DNA of 64,000 nucleotides from Methylobacterium sp. J-026 (GCF_022829585.1 NZ_JAKSYC010000156.1:1-64000), one strand, 5' to 3'; positions 38,032 to 47,650 are shown, counted from the stretch's first letter. Notes: generated by a model not told the origin, from the letters alone. Numbers and translations are program-made.

Positions 38032-38572
38032 GCTTCTCTCTCTCCCACGTGCTCTCGTCGCGACGGTACCATGACAGGGCCTCGAAATCTCCCGACGTTT
38101 GCACTGCATGTTTTGAAATCGTCGTGGATTCATCGATCGTTTTATAAATCAATAGCTGAATAAGACAGCACTCAATTTTGACGCCTGTCTTCTGATCTCA
38201 AGAAATCCGATTGTGCTTTGCCAGGACCGAAATGGCCTTCGCGTTCGGGGCCGGCATCCCGAGAGGCGATCGCCGACGCTCAGGATGACGCGCATCGGAC
38301 GCTTCGTGCCTCATCCCGGGGCCGGGATTCACCGGATGGATCGGGATTCCGCCCTGGTCGCTCGCGGGGGAGGGGACGCCCCGGGGCGATGCCGGAACGG
38401 TCCGGTGTCACGACCGTGCCGCCAGGGGCGGTCGCGCGCTTCGAAGGGCCGGATCCCCGTCGAGTTCCCCCGACCGCAGGTCCCGCGCGCGGGGATGCAG
38501 ACCGTGGTGCCCGGCCCCGATCCGCGCTCCTTACCCCGTCCGTGCCCCGTCCGTGCCCCATGCGGGCTGGCG
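38032..38572. other. 541-bp intergenic region
   Basis: Between the chemoreceptor start and the 3' end of the SGNH hydrolase. The right half is very GC-rich with many chance open frames on both strands, none with a plausible protein. The left 200 bp are less GC-rich and probably hold the chemoreceptor promoter. Confidence 0.45.
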
Positions 38573-39637
38573 TCACGCCCTCCGGACGCCGCCGAGCCGC
38601 AGTCCGACGCGGCGCAGGCTGCGCCGGACCCGATGGCGCAGGAGCGCGGCGCGCTCGGCGAGGCTCAGCCGGCGGAGACAGAAGACGTGGGACACGCGCC
38701 CGAGCCGCGGGCCCGGATCCGGCTCGCCCTTGCGCAGGGGGATGTCCGGGCGCTCCGCCGATTGCGCGATCGTCAGGACGCGGGCGCCCCGGAGGGTGAC
38801 GCTGCGGAACATCGCGCGCGTGTAGTAGGAGAATTCATCGTAGGCGACGAGGCCGCGCCCCCGCCCGGTCTCCGGATCCTGCACCATCAGCGTGCCCGAC
38901 CGCGGTCCGTAGGTGACGAGGATGCCGATCACATCGCGGGGGCGCCCCAGGGGGATCTCGGCGCGGGCGCCCTCAGGGATCTCCCGGAAGTGCAGCGGGA
39001 TGCCGTTGCGGCGCAGATCGAACTCGCAGACCTGGCCGGGGAGGGTGCGCAGGGGCAGCGATTCGAACCGGCCCGGCAGTCCCCGGAACCACGGGAGGTA
39101 GTCGCGGCCCGGCGGCGGCGCGCGCAGGAAGCTGTAGACCAGGGTGCCGTAGAGGTCGGCCCCCGCCGGACTCGCATGGGTCCCGTCCCTCAGGAGATAG
39201 GTGATGTCGCCGGCGCCGGCCGCCGCCACGGGGGCGGCGATGTCGAGGGTCCGGATGCCGTAGAGGGCGCGGTACTCCGCGAGCAGGCCGGCGACGGGCT
39301 CGGCCGCGTAGTCGACCCCGCCCTGGTGGAGGTTGAGGAAGGCGACCGGCAGGTTCCGCCGGGCGGTCCCGGCGAGGATGTCGTCGAGATAGGCCCGCAG
39401 GGTCGCGCCGTCGAAATAGCGGACGTTGCCGGTGAACAGCTCCAGGAGGACGTGGTCGCAGGGGATCGCGTCCAGGATCTCGTCGATGAGGCCGGCGATG
39501 GAGGGCAGGGAGTGGCCGCCCCAGCCGCTCCGGACGAAGGTGACCGGGCGGCCCTCGGCCTCGGCCAGGGCGTTGGCCCGCTCGACATAGCCCGGCAGCT
39601 CCGTGACGCTGTAGCCGAGACAGAGGACGCGGACCAT
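38573..39637 (-). CDS. SGNH/GDSL-fold hydrolase
   Basis: A 354-residue protein with an N-terminal SGNH domain: block I LGYSVTELPGY (nucleophile Ser10), Gly block SGWGGHSL, block III ELFTGN and block V DGTHASPAGADLY with the catalytic Asp and His. Members deacylate lipids or carbohydrates. The C-terminal 150 residues form a beta-rich domain and then a basic Arg/Leu-rich tail (RLSLAERAALLRHRVRRSLRR) that could peripherally bind membrane. No signal peptide. It lies downstream of the reductase-like gene on the same strand. Confidence 0.82.
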   Translation of the reverse strand: MVRVLCLGYSVTELPGYVERANALAEAEGRPVTFVRSGWGGHSLPSIAGLIDEILDAIPCDHVLLELFTGNVRYFDGATLRAYLDDILAGTARRNLPVAFLNLHQGGVDYAAEPVAGLLAEYRALYGIRTLDIAAPVAAAGAGDITYLLRDGTHASPAGADLYGTLVYSFLRAPPPGRDYLPWFRGLPGRFESLPLRTLPGQVCEFDLRRNGIPLHFREIPEGARAEIPLGRPRDVIGILVTYGPRSGTLMVQDPETGRGRGLVAYDEFSYYTRAMFRSVTLRGARVLTIAQSAERPDIPLRKGEPDPGPRLGRVSHVFCLRRLSLAERAALLRHRVRRSLRRVGLRLGGVRRA

Positions 39638-39723
39638 CGGAAGGGGGAACCGCTCGGCTCACGGTCGGGGAGGGGGATCGGGCCAGGTACCAGCCGATCC
39701 CGCCCGCGTCGAGGCGGCGGTCC

Positions 39724-40662
39724 TCAGTCGAGCACGATCGGGTAGCAGCGGGCGCCCACCGAGGCGGCGAGCACCTGCACGGCGCCCACCGTCGAGACGT
39801 CGCCGGCCACGTGGACCACGTCGGTGGCGCGCAGGCTCGGCAGGTGGGCGGTGAGGGGACCCGAGCGCACGTCCGGCGGGCGCTGGCGGCCACGGTCGGC
39901 GCAGAGCACGATCCGGGCGACGCCGGTGCGGCGCAGCCAGTCCAGGCTCTCGCGCATGTACAGGTCGAGGGCGTCCAGGGCCCCGACCGCCAGCGCCATC
40001 TCGCGGGCGGGCTCGACGTAGCGGGCCGCCCGGGCGATCGCCCAGATCGCGCCGAAGCCGGCGCCGGCCGCCACCAGGACGAGGCGCCCGCCCCCGGGGC
40101 GGTACTGCCCCCGGCCCACGGGGCCCTTGAGGCGCACGGGCTGGTCGAGCCGGATCGCGTCGACCGGGCCGCCCTCGGGGTCGCGGGCGACGTGGAACAC
40201 CGCCTCGTTGATCTCGGCCGCGCCGTCGACCCGCAGGGTCGGGGACAGCGTCAGCGCTTGCATCCCCGCGAAGGTGACCAGCGCCTGGTGGCCGGGTTCG
40301 AGGGTGGGGCGCCGGGTCAGGGTCGCGACGATCTCGACGATGCCGGGGCTGAGCCGGCGGATCTCCGTGACATGGCCCTTGCGGACGGTGACGGGTTGGG
40401 CCGCCGCCGCCTCCTGGCCCGGGATCGGGGGCCCCGGGAGGGCCGGCCGCAGGGCCTCGGCCCGGGCCCGGCGGGCCGGCGGACGGCGCCCGGACGGCGC
40501 GACCGCCCCCTGGCCGGCGAGGAGGGTGCCGGGCTGGGCCTGCAGCGGCGCGATCATGCCCTCGGCGAGCGCCGCCTCGAGCGGCGTGTCGCCGGTCGAG
40601 ACCCGCACCGACCGACCGTTGACGACGAGCGAGCAGCGCGCCCCCATGGCCTGACCCCGCAT
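39724..40662 (-). CDS. Ferredoxin-NAD(P) reductase-like protein lacking Fe-S cysteines
   Basis: A 312-residue protein related to electron-transfer components of oxygenases. The first 60 residues resemble a plant-type ferredoxin domain (SLVVNGRSVRVSTGDTPLEAAL) but contain none of the four cysteines that bind a 2Fe-2S cluster. Residues 90-200 resemble an FAD-binding beta barrel, and 200-312 a nucleotide-binding domain (LVLVAAGAGFGAIWAIARA). An FAD-only role or a structural role is inferred. Starts at ATG 40662, GTG 40686 or ATG 40647 are possible. The upstream coiled-coil gene ends 14 bp before the chosen start. Confidence 0.7.
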   Translation of the reverse strand: MRGQAMGARCSLVVNGRSVRVSTGDTPLEAALAEGMIAPLQAQPGTLLAGQGAVAPSGRRPPARRARAEALRPALPGPPIPGQEAAAAQPVTVRKGHVTEIRRLSPGIVEIVATLTRRPTLEPGHQALVTFAGMQALTLSPTLRVDGAAEINEAVFHVARDPEGGPVDAIRLDQPVRLKGPVGRGQYRPGGGRLVLVAAGAGFGAIWAIARAARYVEPAREMALAVGALDALDLYMRESLDWLRRTGVARIVLCADRGRQRPPDVRSGPLTAHLPSLRATDVVHVAGDVSTVGAVQVLAASVGARCYPIVLD

Positions 40663-40675
40663 GTCCGCCGCGCGA

Positions 40676-41092
40676 TCAGCGGGCACGGATCAGGAGCGAG
40701 TCGACCAGGGCCGCCCAGCGTTCCCGGGTCGCGCGGACGTCGTCGGTCGAGGCCGATTCGGTGAGGAGCTGGCGCTGCGCCCGCAGCGATTCGACCTCCT
40801 GCCGCTGGGCGCGGAGCACCGCCTTGACCACCTGAAGCTCGGTCTCGAGGCGGACGATCTCGTCGGCCTCGTCCAGATCGTTCGACAGGTCGTCCAGCAG
40901 GTCGTCGGCAGCCGCCTCGGCGGGGCGCGGATCGCGGCCGGGGCGGGGCAGACGGGTCCGGGCCTGCTGCTCGAGCCGCACCGGACGCGCCATCAGGCGG
41001 CGCACGAGATCGGAGCTGCCTGCCTGCTGGTAACGCCGCGCCGCCTCGGCCATCCGACCATCCCCATCCCGGGCGCTGAAGGACCCGTCCAT
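40676..41092 (-). CDS. Coiled-coil protein, unknown function
   Basis: A 138-residue charged protein. Residues 20-60 are Arg-rich; about 65-115 form heptads (DLLDDLSNDLDEADEIVRLETELQVVKAVLRAQRQEVESLRAQ) indicating a dimeric coiled coil. No domain is recognised. It is closely followed by the reductase-like gene and both may be one operon with the SGNH hydrolase. ATG at 41092; a later ATG at 41053 is possible. Confidence 0.65.
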   Translation of the reverse strand: MDGSFSARDGDGRMAEAARRYQQAGSSDLVRRLMARPVRLEQQARTRLPRPGRDPRPAEAAADDLLDDLSNDLDEADEIVRLETELQVVKAVLRAQRQEVESLRAQRQLLTESASTDDVRATRERWAALVDSLLIRAR

Positions 41093-41296
41093 CAACAGGA
41101 TCTTGCGCGGGCATGGTTAAGGGCGGCTTAAACTGATCGATCGCTTTGTGCCCGTCGGCGGGGCGCGCCAGGCCCCCAGGGCATGTCCCCGAAACTCCGG
41201 CCCGGGAGCCCAACAGGGTTCAGGGTCGTCACCGCCCCTGCCACCGCGTCGATCGCCGGTCGGCAACGGACCGGATCGGCCGGGCCGGCCCCGACC

Positions 41297-44215
41297 TCAC
41301 GCCGCCTCCGGCGCCGCCCCGACGATCTGGCGGGCCTGGAGCATGGTCATCGGCTCGCCGAAGGCCGGGCCGAGCGCGTATTCGCAGCCGAGCCCGGCGA
41401 GCGCCTGGGCGTCGGCCTCGGACTCGCAGCCCTCCGCCACGATGGCGAGGTTCAATTCGCTCGCCATCCGGACGATGGAGCGCAGGATCGCGGTCTGCCC
41501 GGTGCCGATCTGGCGCACGAAGGTCGAATCGACCTTGATCGTGTCGAAGGGGAAGCGCTGCAGGTAGGAGAGCGCCGAATAGCCGGTGCCGAAATCCGAC
41601 AGGCACAGGCCGGCCCCGAGGTCGTGGATCCGCGCCAGCATCTGGGCGGCATATTCCGGGTTCTCCATCACCAGGCTCTCGCTGAATTCCAGCTTGAGCG
41701 AGCCCGGCAGCGCCCCGGAGCGGGCCAGCACGGTCTTCACGTCGTGCAGCAGGTCGTGGCGCAGGAGCTGGCGCGAGGACAGGTTGCAGGCCGCGAAGAT
41801 CGGCGGCTCGACCTCCAGGGAGCGCTGCCAGGCGGCGAGCTCCAGGGCGGTCCGCTCCAGGGCGAAGATGCCGAGATTGACCACGAAGCCGCTCTCCTCG
41901 GCGAGCGGCAGGAAGGTCGTGGCCGGGATGCGCCCGAGCTTCGGATGGTCCCAGCGCAGGACGGTCTCGAACCCCGCCACGGTGCGGTCCTCGAGGCGGA
42001 CCACCGGCAGGAACAGCACCTTCAGCTCGTTGCGCTCGATCGCCTTGCGCAGGTCGCTCTCCAGCATCAGCCGGTCGGTCCGGTCGGTGCGCATATGGGC
42101 GCGGAACACCTCGATCCGGTCGCCGCCGTTGCGCTTGGCCTGGATCATGGCGACCTCGGCGCTCTTGAACACCTCCTCGCGCTTGAGGTTGGCGCCGGCC
42201 TCGTGGAGGGCGAGCCCGATCGAGACGGTGAGGAAGATCTCCCGGTCCGCGTAGGTGATCGGCGTGGCGATCGCCCGGCGGATCATCTCGGCGAAGGCCA
42301 GGATCCGGTCGGGCTCGCGCTCGGACAGGAGGATCACCGCGAACTCGTCGCCCGCCACCCGGGCCAGCGTGTCCTGCGGCCGCAGCAGGCGGCCGAGCCT
42401 TCGGGACAGGGTCAGCAGGATCGAATCGCCCGCCGACAGGCCGATCGCGTCGTTGATGCCCTTGAACCGGTCGACGTCGAGCACAAGCACGGTCGGCTTG
42501 AGGCGCGGGTCCTGGCTGGCGAAGGCCAGAGCCGCGTCGAGGCGGTCGCCGAACAATTCGCGGTTGGGCAGGCCGGTGAGGCTGTCGTGCACGGCGTCGT
42601 GGAGCAGGCGCTCCTCGGCGGTCTTGATCTCGGTGACGTCCGCGATGGTGCCGACCACCCGGATCACCTCGCCGTCGGCGCCGATCACCGGCCGCGCCTT
42701 CAGCCGGTACCAGAAGAACGTGCCGGCGGCCGAGCGCAGGCGGAAATCGTGGACGATGCGGCCGCGCCGCTCCTCGATGACCGTGTCGAGGGCCGCCGAA
42801 TAGCGCTCCACGTCGAACGGGTGGAGCGTGCCGAGCCAGTTGGTCGCCGGCCCCTCCAGGGTGCCGCGGGGCAGGCCCAGCTGGGCCTCGATCTCGGGAC
42901 CCGCAAAAACCCGGTCGGCGGGCACGTCCCAGTCGAACACCACGTCGCCCGCCCCGGTCAGCGCCAGCGCCCGGCGCTCGGTGTCGGACACGAGGGCGTG
43001 GCTGAGGCCGCCCCCCGCGAAGGCGTGCTGGAGCACCGTGAAGCCGATCAGCATCACGATCAGCACGAGGCCGCCGATCAGCGCCGGCTGCACGAGGTCG
43101 CTGCCGATCTGGCCGGTGACCGCGAAGCCCGCCGCCGTCACCCAGATCACCAGCAGCAGCCAGGTCGGCACCAGCAGGATCGCCCGGTCGTAGCCGTTAT
43201 GGACCGCGAGGTAGAGGATCAGCAGCAGCCCAATGCCGGCGACAGCCGCGATGGAGATGCGCGCCACCCCCGCGGCCACCGGCGGGTCGAACACCGCGAG
43301 CCCGACGAGGCCGGCCAGGAAGGCCAGCCAGAAGAACGCCACGTGGCTGTAGCGCACGTGCCAGCGGGCGAGGTTGAGATAGGCGAACAGGAAGACCAGG
43401 AGCGTCGCCCCGAGCACCGCCTCCGCGGAGGCCCGGTAGACCCGCTCGGCGAGTTCCGTGACCGGGAAGACCCGCTGCAGGAAGCCGAAATCGATGCACG
43501 CGTAGGCGAGGACCGACCAGGCGAGCGCGGCGGCGGCAGGGAAGATGATCGCGCCCTTGACCACGAACACGATGGTCAGGAACAGCGCCAGCAGCCCGCT
43601 GATGCCGATGATGATGCCCTTGTAGAGGGTCAGGCCGGCGGCCTTCCGGCGATAGGCGTCCTGGTCCCAGAGGTGGAGCTGGGGGATGTTGGCGCCGCGC
43701 AACTCGGCCACGTAGGTGATGGTCGTGCCGGGATCCAGGGTGATGGTGAACTGGTCGGCTTCCGGATTCTCGTCCCGCTCCGGGCGGATGCCCTGGCTCG
43801 CCGTGATGGCGGCGATCCGCGAGCCGCCGAGATCCGGCCAGATCACCCCGGAATCCACCAGCCGGAAATGCGGGGCGACTAGGATGCGGTCGATCTGCTC
43901 GTCGGTGTCGTTGGTGAGCGCGAACACGATCCAGTCGGGCCGGGCGCCGGCATCGCGGGCCTTCACGACGATCCGGCGGACGATGCCGTCCTTGCCGGGC
44001 GCCGTGGAGATCTGGATCAGGTCGCCGTCCGAGCGATAGCGCTCGATGGCGGAGGTCAGGTCGATCACCGGCGCGTCGAGGGTGACGCGCACCGCCTCCA
44101 CGGCCCGGGCGGGACCGCTGAGCGCGAGGGCACCGACGAGGCCGCCGACCAGGGTCAGGAGGAGGGCGAGGATGCGCAAGGGTGTCTTGACTTCCGGCCG
44201 TGCGAGAAGCGGCAT
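41297..44215 (-). CDS. 7TM-PAS-GGDEF-EAL signalling protein
   Basis: Membrane c-di-GMP protein of 972 residues: signal-like segment 11-38, periplasmic sensing region 40-195, about seven helices 200-400, PAS 410-535, GGDEF 545-705 and EAL 715-965. The GGDEF signature is AGDEF (621-625), a variant found in active cyclases, with an RxxD inhibitory site at 612-615. The EAL signature is ETV (750-752), the DDFGTG pair is SDFGTG (Ser873), and the terminal QG(Y/F) motif is missing, so phosphodiesterase activity is doubtful. N811, E843, K894 and E928 remain. It probably makes c-di-GMP in response to an external or membrane signal. Single gene. Confidence 0.9.
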   Translation of the reverse strand: MPLLARPEVKTPLRILALLLTLVGGLVGALALSGPARAVEAVRVTLDAPVIDLTSAIERYRSDGDLIQISTAPGKDGIVRRIVVKARDAGARPDWIVFALTNDTDEQIDRILVAPHFRLVDSGVIWPDLGGSRIAAITASQGIRPERDENPEADQFTITLDPGTTITYVAELRGANIPQLHLWDQDAYRRKAAGLTLYKGIIIGISGLLALFLTIVFVVKGAIIFPAAAALAWSVLAYACIDFGFLQRVFPVTELAERVYRASAEAVLGATLLVFLFAYLNLARWHVRYSHVAFFWLAFLAGLVGLAVFDPPVAAGVARISIAAVAGIGLLLILYLAVHNGYDRAILLVPTWLLLVIWVTAAGFAVTGQIGSDLVQPALIGGLVLIVMLIGFTVLQHAFAGGGLSHALVSDTERRALALTGAGDVVFDWDVPADRVFAGPEIEAQLGLPRGTLEGPATNWLGTLHPFDVERYSAALDTVIEERRGRIVHDFRLRSAAGTFFWYRLKARPVIGADGEVIRVVGTIADVTEIKTAEERLLHDAVHDSLTGLPNRELFGDRLDAALAFASQDPRLKPTVLVLDVDRFKGINDAIGLSAGDSILLTLSRRLGRLLRPQDTLARVAGDEFAVILLSEREPDRILAFAEMIRRAIATPITYADREIFLTVSIGLALHEAGANLKREEVFKSAEVAMIQAKRNGGDRIEVFRAHMRTDRTDRLMLESDLRKAIERNELKVLFLPVVRLEDRTVAGFETVLRWDHPKLGRIPATTFLPLAEESGFVVNLGIFALERTALELAAWQRSLEVEPPIFAACNLSSRQLLRHDLLHDVKTVLARSGALPGSLKLEFSESLVMENPEYAAQMLARIHDLGAGLCLSDFGTGYSALSYLQRFPFDTIKVDSTFVRQIGTGQTAILRSIVRMASELNLAIVAEGCESEADAQALAGLGCEYALGPAFGEPMTMLQARQIVGAAPEAA

Positions 44216-44682
44216 CGACCGCCCGGGCGGCCTCGATCGATAGGTGCGGGCCCGACCCGGGGCAAGGTCGCCCCGGGGCCGGTCCACATGCCGCGGATCG
44301 CGCTCCTTTGCGGCCAAATCAAGTTGGGCGGGGCAGGGGCTGGCCGTTCCGGGGCGTCTCCGGGCCTGTCCGGCTCGGATTCTCCCCTGCGCGCGCCGCA
44401 TCCTGAGAGGCTACGAATCCACGTGATATGAGCACGCGCGATTCCACAGCTCTCCCTCCCCCCTCTGCGGGGGAGGATGGGGCGGCCGTCAGGCCGGGTC
44501 GGGAGAGGGGAGCCCGGCTTCAAGATAAGGCACAGCCTTCATGGCGGGCGCAGCTTCATCCTGCACCGTCGCCCCCCCCTAGCGGGACTTCGCCCCGACC
44601 CCCTCCGGGGGCCACCCTGCCCCGCAACGGGGAGGGAGGGAGGGCGCACGGCATTGTCGCGCCCGCGCGGCCCACCAAAGAA
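44216..44682. other. Intergenic region with a long repeat
   Basis: 467 bp between the GGDEF-EAL start and the M16 peptidase 3' end. The left part probably holds the promoter of the signalling gene; the right part is the ~200-bp repeat annotated separately. Confidence 0.5.
44452..44650. repeat. ~200-bp intergenic repeat, left copy
   Basis: Begins with a C-run/TCTGCGGGGGAGG palindrome and contains CCCGGCTTCAAG, a GCCTTCATGGCGG stretch, TCCTGCACCGTCGC and GCGGGACTTCG, in the same order and orientation as the copy at 46016-46230. The outer sections are palindromes of C and G runs. The two copies flank the M16 peptidase gene. Confidence 0.7.
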
Positions 44683-45978
44683 TCACGCCCCCCGGAGCGC
44701 GGCTCCGATCCGGTCCAGGCTGGGCAGCTTGCGGATCGGGCCGATCGCCGCCAGCGTCGGTGCGCCCTTGAGCATCGCGGCGGCCGCGGCGCGGACATCC
44801 GCCACCGTGACGGCGTCGACCTTGGCGATCACCTCCCCGGCGGGGATCACCCGGCCCCAGGCCAGGATCTGGCGGGCGTTGCGCTCGATCCGCCCGCCCG
44901 GGGTCTCCAGCGCCGAGAGCAGCGAGACCTTGAGCTGCGCCTTGGCCCGGGCGATCTCGGTGGCGTCGAGGTCGCGGGCCGCCCGGGCGGTGGCCGCGAG
45001 CGTCACGTCCACGAGCTCGGGCAGGTCCGCCCCCGCGGTCCCGGCGCCGATGCCGAACAGGCCGCAATCGGAGAACGGCCAGTGGAAGGCCTGGATCTCG
45101 TAGGCGAGGCCGCGGGTCTCGCGCACCTCCTGCCAGAGCCGGGAGGTCAGGCCGCCACCGAGCACCTGCGCGAACATGTGCAGCGCGTAGTAGCCCGCGT
45201 CCCGGAACGACAGGCCCGGCAGGCCGATCACCACGTTGGCCTGTTCGAGCTTGCGCGGCATCCGCCGCTCGCCGCCGCCATAGACCCCCGGGACAGCGGC
45301 GGGCGCCCCCGCGGCCGGCAGGGCGCCGAAATGCCGCTCGGCCGCCGCCACGATCGCCTCGTGGGTCACGGCCCCGGCCCCGGCCACGACGATGCGGTCC
45401 GGCGTGTATTCCCGGGCGAGATAGGCGCGGATCCCGGCCTCGTCGAAACTCCGGATCGTCTCGGGCCGCCCCAGGATCGGCCGGCCGACCGGCTGGTCCG
45501 GGAAGGCGGCTTCGGTGAAGGCGTCGTAGACCACGTCGTCGGGGGTGTCCTCGACGGCGGCGTATTCCTGCAGGATCACGCCCTTCTCCCGGGCGAGTTC
45601 GCCGGCGTCGAACACCGAATCCGTAAGGATGTCGCCGATCACGTCGAGGGCGAGGCCGGCATCCTCGCCGAGCACCCGGGCGGTATAGCTCGTCCCCTCC
45701 GTGGAGGTGGCGGCGTTGATCTCGCCGCCGACATTCTCGATCTCCTCGGCGATTCTCTGGGCCGAGCGCGTCCGCGTGCCCTTGAACGCCATGTGCTCGA
45801 TCAGGTGGGACAGCCCGGCCTCGTCCGCCCGCTCGTTGCGCGAGCCGGCCCCGACCCAGACGCCGAGGCTGGCGGTGGCCACGCCCGGCATCGGCTCGGT
45901 GACCACCGTGACGCCGTTGGGCAGCTGCGTCGTGCGCAGGGACGGGGAGGCGGCGTGCGTGGAGAAGTGCTGGTTCAT
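44683..45978 (-). CDS. M16-family zinc peptidase (pitrilysin/MPP-like)
   Basis: A 431-residue processing-peptidase homologue. The inverted zinc motif HLIEH is at 58-62, with the downstream acidic ligand region in GVILQEYAAVEDTPDD. It is similar in layout to the beta subunit of the mitochondrial processing peptidase. In many alphaproteobacteria this gene follows thrC, as it does here. The frame extends upstream to 46197 through repeat DNA; the ATG at 45978 (MNQHFSTHAAS) marks the true start. Both ends are flanked by copies of the long repeat. Confidence 0.93.
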   Translation of the reverse strand: MNQHFSTHAASPSLRTTQLPNGVTVVTEPMPGVATASLGVWVGAGSRNERADEAGLSHLIEHMAFKGTRTRSAQRIAEEIENVGGEINAATSTEGTSYTARVLGEDAGLALDVIGDILTDSVFDAGELAREKGVILQEYAAVEDTPDDVVYDAFTEAAFPDQPVGRPILGRPETIRSFDEAGIRAYLAREYTPDRIVVAGAGAVTHEAIVAAAERHFGALPAAGAPAAVPGVYGGGERRMPRKLEQANVVIGLPGLSFRDAGYYALHMFAQVLGGGLTSRLWQEVRETRGLAYEIQAFHWPFSDCGLFGIGAGTAGADLPELVDVTLAATARAARDLDATEIARAKAQLKVSLLSALETPGGRIERNARQILAWGRVIPAGEVIAKVDAVTVADVRAAAAAMLKGAPTLAAIGPIRKLPSLDRIGAALRGA

Positions 45979-46015
45979 CGACGGCTCGTCGCGTGGGGGG
46001 CCGAATCCGGCGCGG

Positions 46016-46230
46016 GATCCCTCCCCCGTCTGCGGGGGAGGGTGGCCCCCGAAGGGAGTCGGGAATGGGGAACCCGGCTTCCGGAAGGGGCAAAAGCCTT
46101 CATGAAGGCCGAGCGATGTCCTGCACCGTCGCTCCCCTCTTGCGGGACTTCGTCCCGGCCCGACCCCTGCTGACGCAGAGGGCGCCCATTGGGCCACCCT
46201 CCCCCGCAGAGGGGGAAGGGGGACCGTCGC
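46016..46230. repeat. ~200-bp intergenic repeat, right copy
   Basis: Second copy of the repeat at 44452-44650: C-run/TCTGCGGGGGAGG start, CCCGGCTTCCGG, GCCTTCATGAAGG, TCCTGCACCGTCGC and GCGGGACTTCG, ending in a palindrome of C and G runs with a GCAGA core. It separates thrC from the M16 gene, replacing what is usually a short spacer. Confidence 0.7.
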
Positions 46231-46237
46231 GCCAAGC

Positions 46238-47650
46238 TCACGCGCCCCTCGTGATGCGGGCGCGCGCGCGGATCAGCCGCTCCACGGCGGCCTGGTCGTT
46301 GGCCACTGGGGTCATGCGCTCGGGCCGGTCCATGAGGTCGGCGAGGTGCGGCGGCAGCGGCGGGCGCAGGCCGCCGGTGGCCTTGGCGACCGCGTCCGGG
46401 AACTTTGCGGGGTGCGCCGTGGCGAGGGCGACGACAGGGGTTGCGGGGTCCTGCTCCAGGAGCCGGCGGGCGGCGCGCACGCCGATGGCGCTGTGGGGAT
46501 CGAGGACCACCCCGGTGGCGGCCTGGGTCAGGGCGATCTCTTCCATCACGTCGTTCTCCGGCACCGCGACGGCATCGAACTCGGAGCGGATTGTGGCCAG
46601 CACCTCCGGGCTCAGGGAGAAGCCGCCGGACTGCTTCAGCCCGGCCATCAGCCGCGCGAGGGACGAGGCGTCGCGGCCGAGCGCCTCGAACAGCAGCCGC
46701 TCGAAGTTCGACGAGATCTGGATGTCCATGGAGGGCGAGGTCGTGGGCACGACCCCGCGCAGCGCGTAGGCGCCGTGCTCCAGGGTGCGCACCAGGATGT
46801 CGTTGGCGTTGGTGCCGATCATCAGCCGCTCGATCGGCAGGCCCATCCGCTTGGCGACCCAGCCGGCGAGCACGTCGCCGAAATTACCCGTGGGCACCGC
46901 GAAGGAGACCGGGCGGTGGGGGGCGCCCAGAGCGACCGCGCTGGTGAAGTAGTAGACGGCCTGCGCGGCGACCCGGGCCCAGTTGATCGAGTTGACCCCG
47001 GACAGGCGCACCGAATCGGCGAAATCGGCGTGCTGGAACAGGGCTTTGACCAGGTTCTGGCAATCGTCGAAGGTGCCGTCGACGGCCAGCGCGTGGACGT
47101 TCTGGGCCGGCACCGAGGTCATCTGCCGCCGCTGGACCTCGGACACGCGCCCGTGCGGGTAGAGGATGAAGATGTCGACCCGGTCGAGGCCGCCGAAGGC
47201 CTCGACGGCGGCCGAGCCGGTATCCCCCGAGGTCGCGCCCACGATGGTGGCGCGGGTGTCGCGCTGGACGAGGACGTGGTCCATCAGCCGCCCGAGCAGC
47301 TGCATCGCCACGTCCTTGAAGGCGAGCGTCGGCCCGTGGAAGAGCTCCAGCAGGAACAGGTTGTCGTCGAGCTGGGTCAGCGGGCAGACCGCCGGATGGC
47401 GGAACGTGGCGTAGGACTCGTCGATCATCCGGTCGAGGTCCGGGCCGGCGATCTCGCCGTCGATCAGCGGGCGCAGGACGCGCTTGGCGGCCTCCGCGTA
47501 GGGCCGGCCCGCCAGCGCGGCGATCTCCGCGCGGCCGAGCTGCGGCCAGGTCTGGGGCACGTAGAGCCCGCCGTCGCGGGCGAGGCCCGCCAGGAGCGCG
47601 TCCGAGAACGAGAGCGGCGCGGCCTCGCCGCGGGTCGAGACGTGGAGCAC
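46238..47650 (-). CDS. thrC: Threonine synthase
   Basis: Pyridoxal-phosphate enzyme that converts O-phosphohomoserine to threonine, 470 residues. PLP lysine in GPTLAFKDVAMQ, phosphate-binding loop GATSGDTGSAAVEAFGG, and PTGNFGDVLAGWVAKRMG. The GTG start at 47650 is preceded by GGAGG at 7-8 bp, which decides it over the much longer open frame upstream. The M16 peptidase lies downstream on the same strand, a common gene order. Confidence 0.96.
   Translation of the reverse strand: MLHVSTRGEAAPLSFSDALLAGLARDGGLYVPQTWPQLGRAEIAALAGRPYAEAAKRVLRPLIDGEIAGPDLDRMIDESYATFRHPAVCPLTQLDDNLFLLELFHGPTLAFKDVAMQLLGRLMDHVLVQRDTRATIVGATSGDTGSAAVEAFGGLDRVDIFILYPHGRVSEVQRRQMTSVPAQNVHALAVDGTFDDCQNLVKALFQHADFADSVRLSGVNSINWARVAAQAVYYFTSAVALGAPHRPVSFAVPTGNFGDVLAGWVAKRMGLPIERLMIGTNANDILVRTLEHGAYALRGVVPTTSPSMDIQISSNFERLLFEALGRDASSLARLMAGLKQSGGFSLSPEVLATIRSEFDAVAVPENDVMEEIALTQAATGVVLDPHSAIGVRAARRLLEQDPATPVVALATAHPAKFPDAVAKATGGLRPPLPPHLADLMDRPERMTPVANDQAAVERLIRARARITRGA

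Noticed and set aside
41183-43882. 899-codon plus-strand frame
   Set aside because: Antisense to the GGDEF-EAL gene; no motifs.
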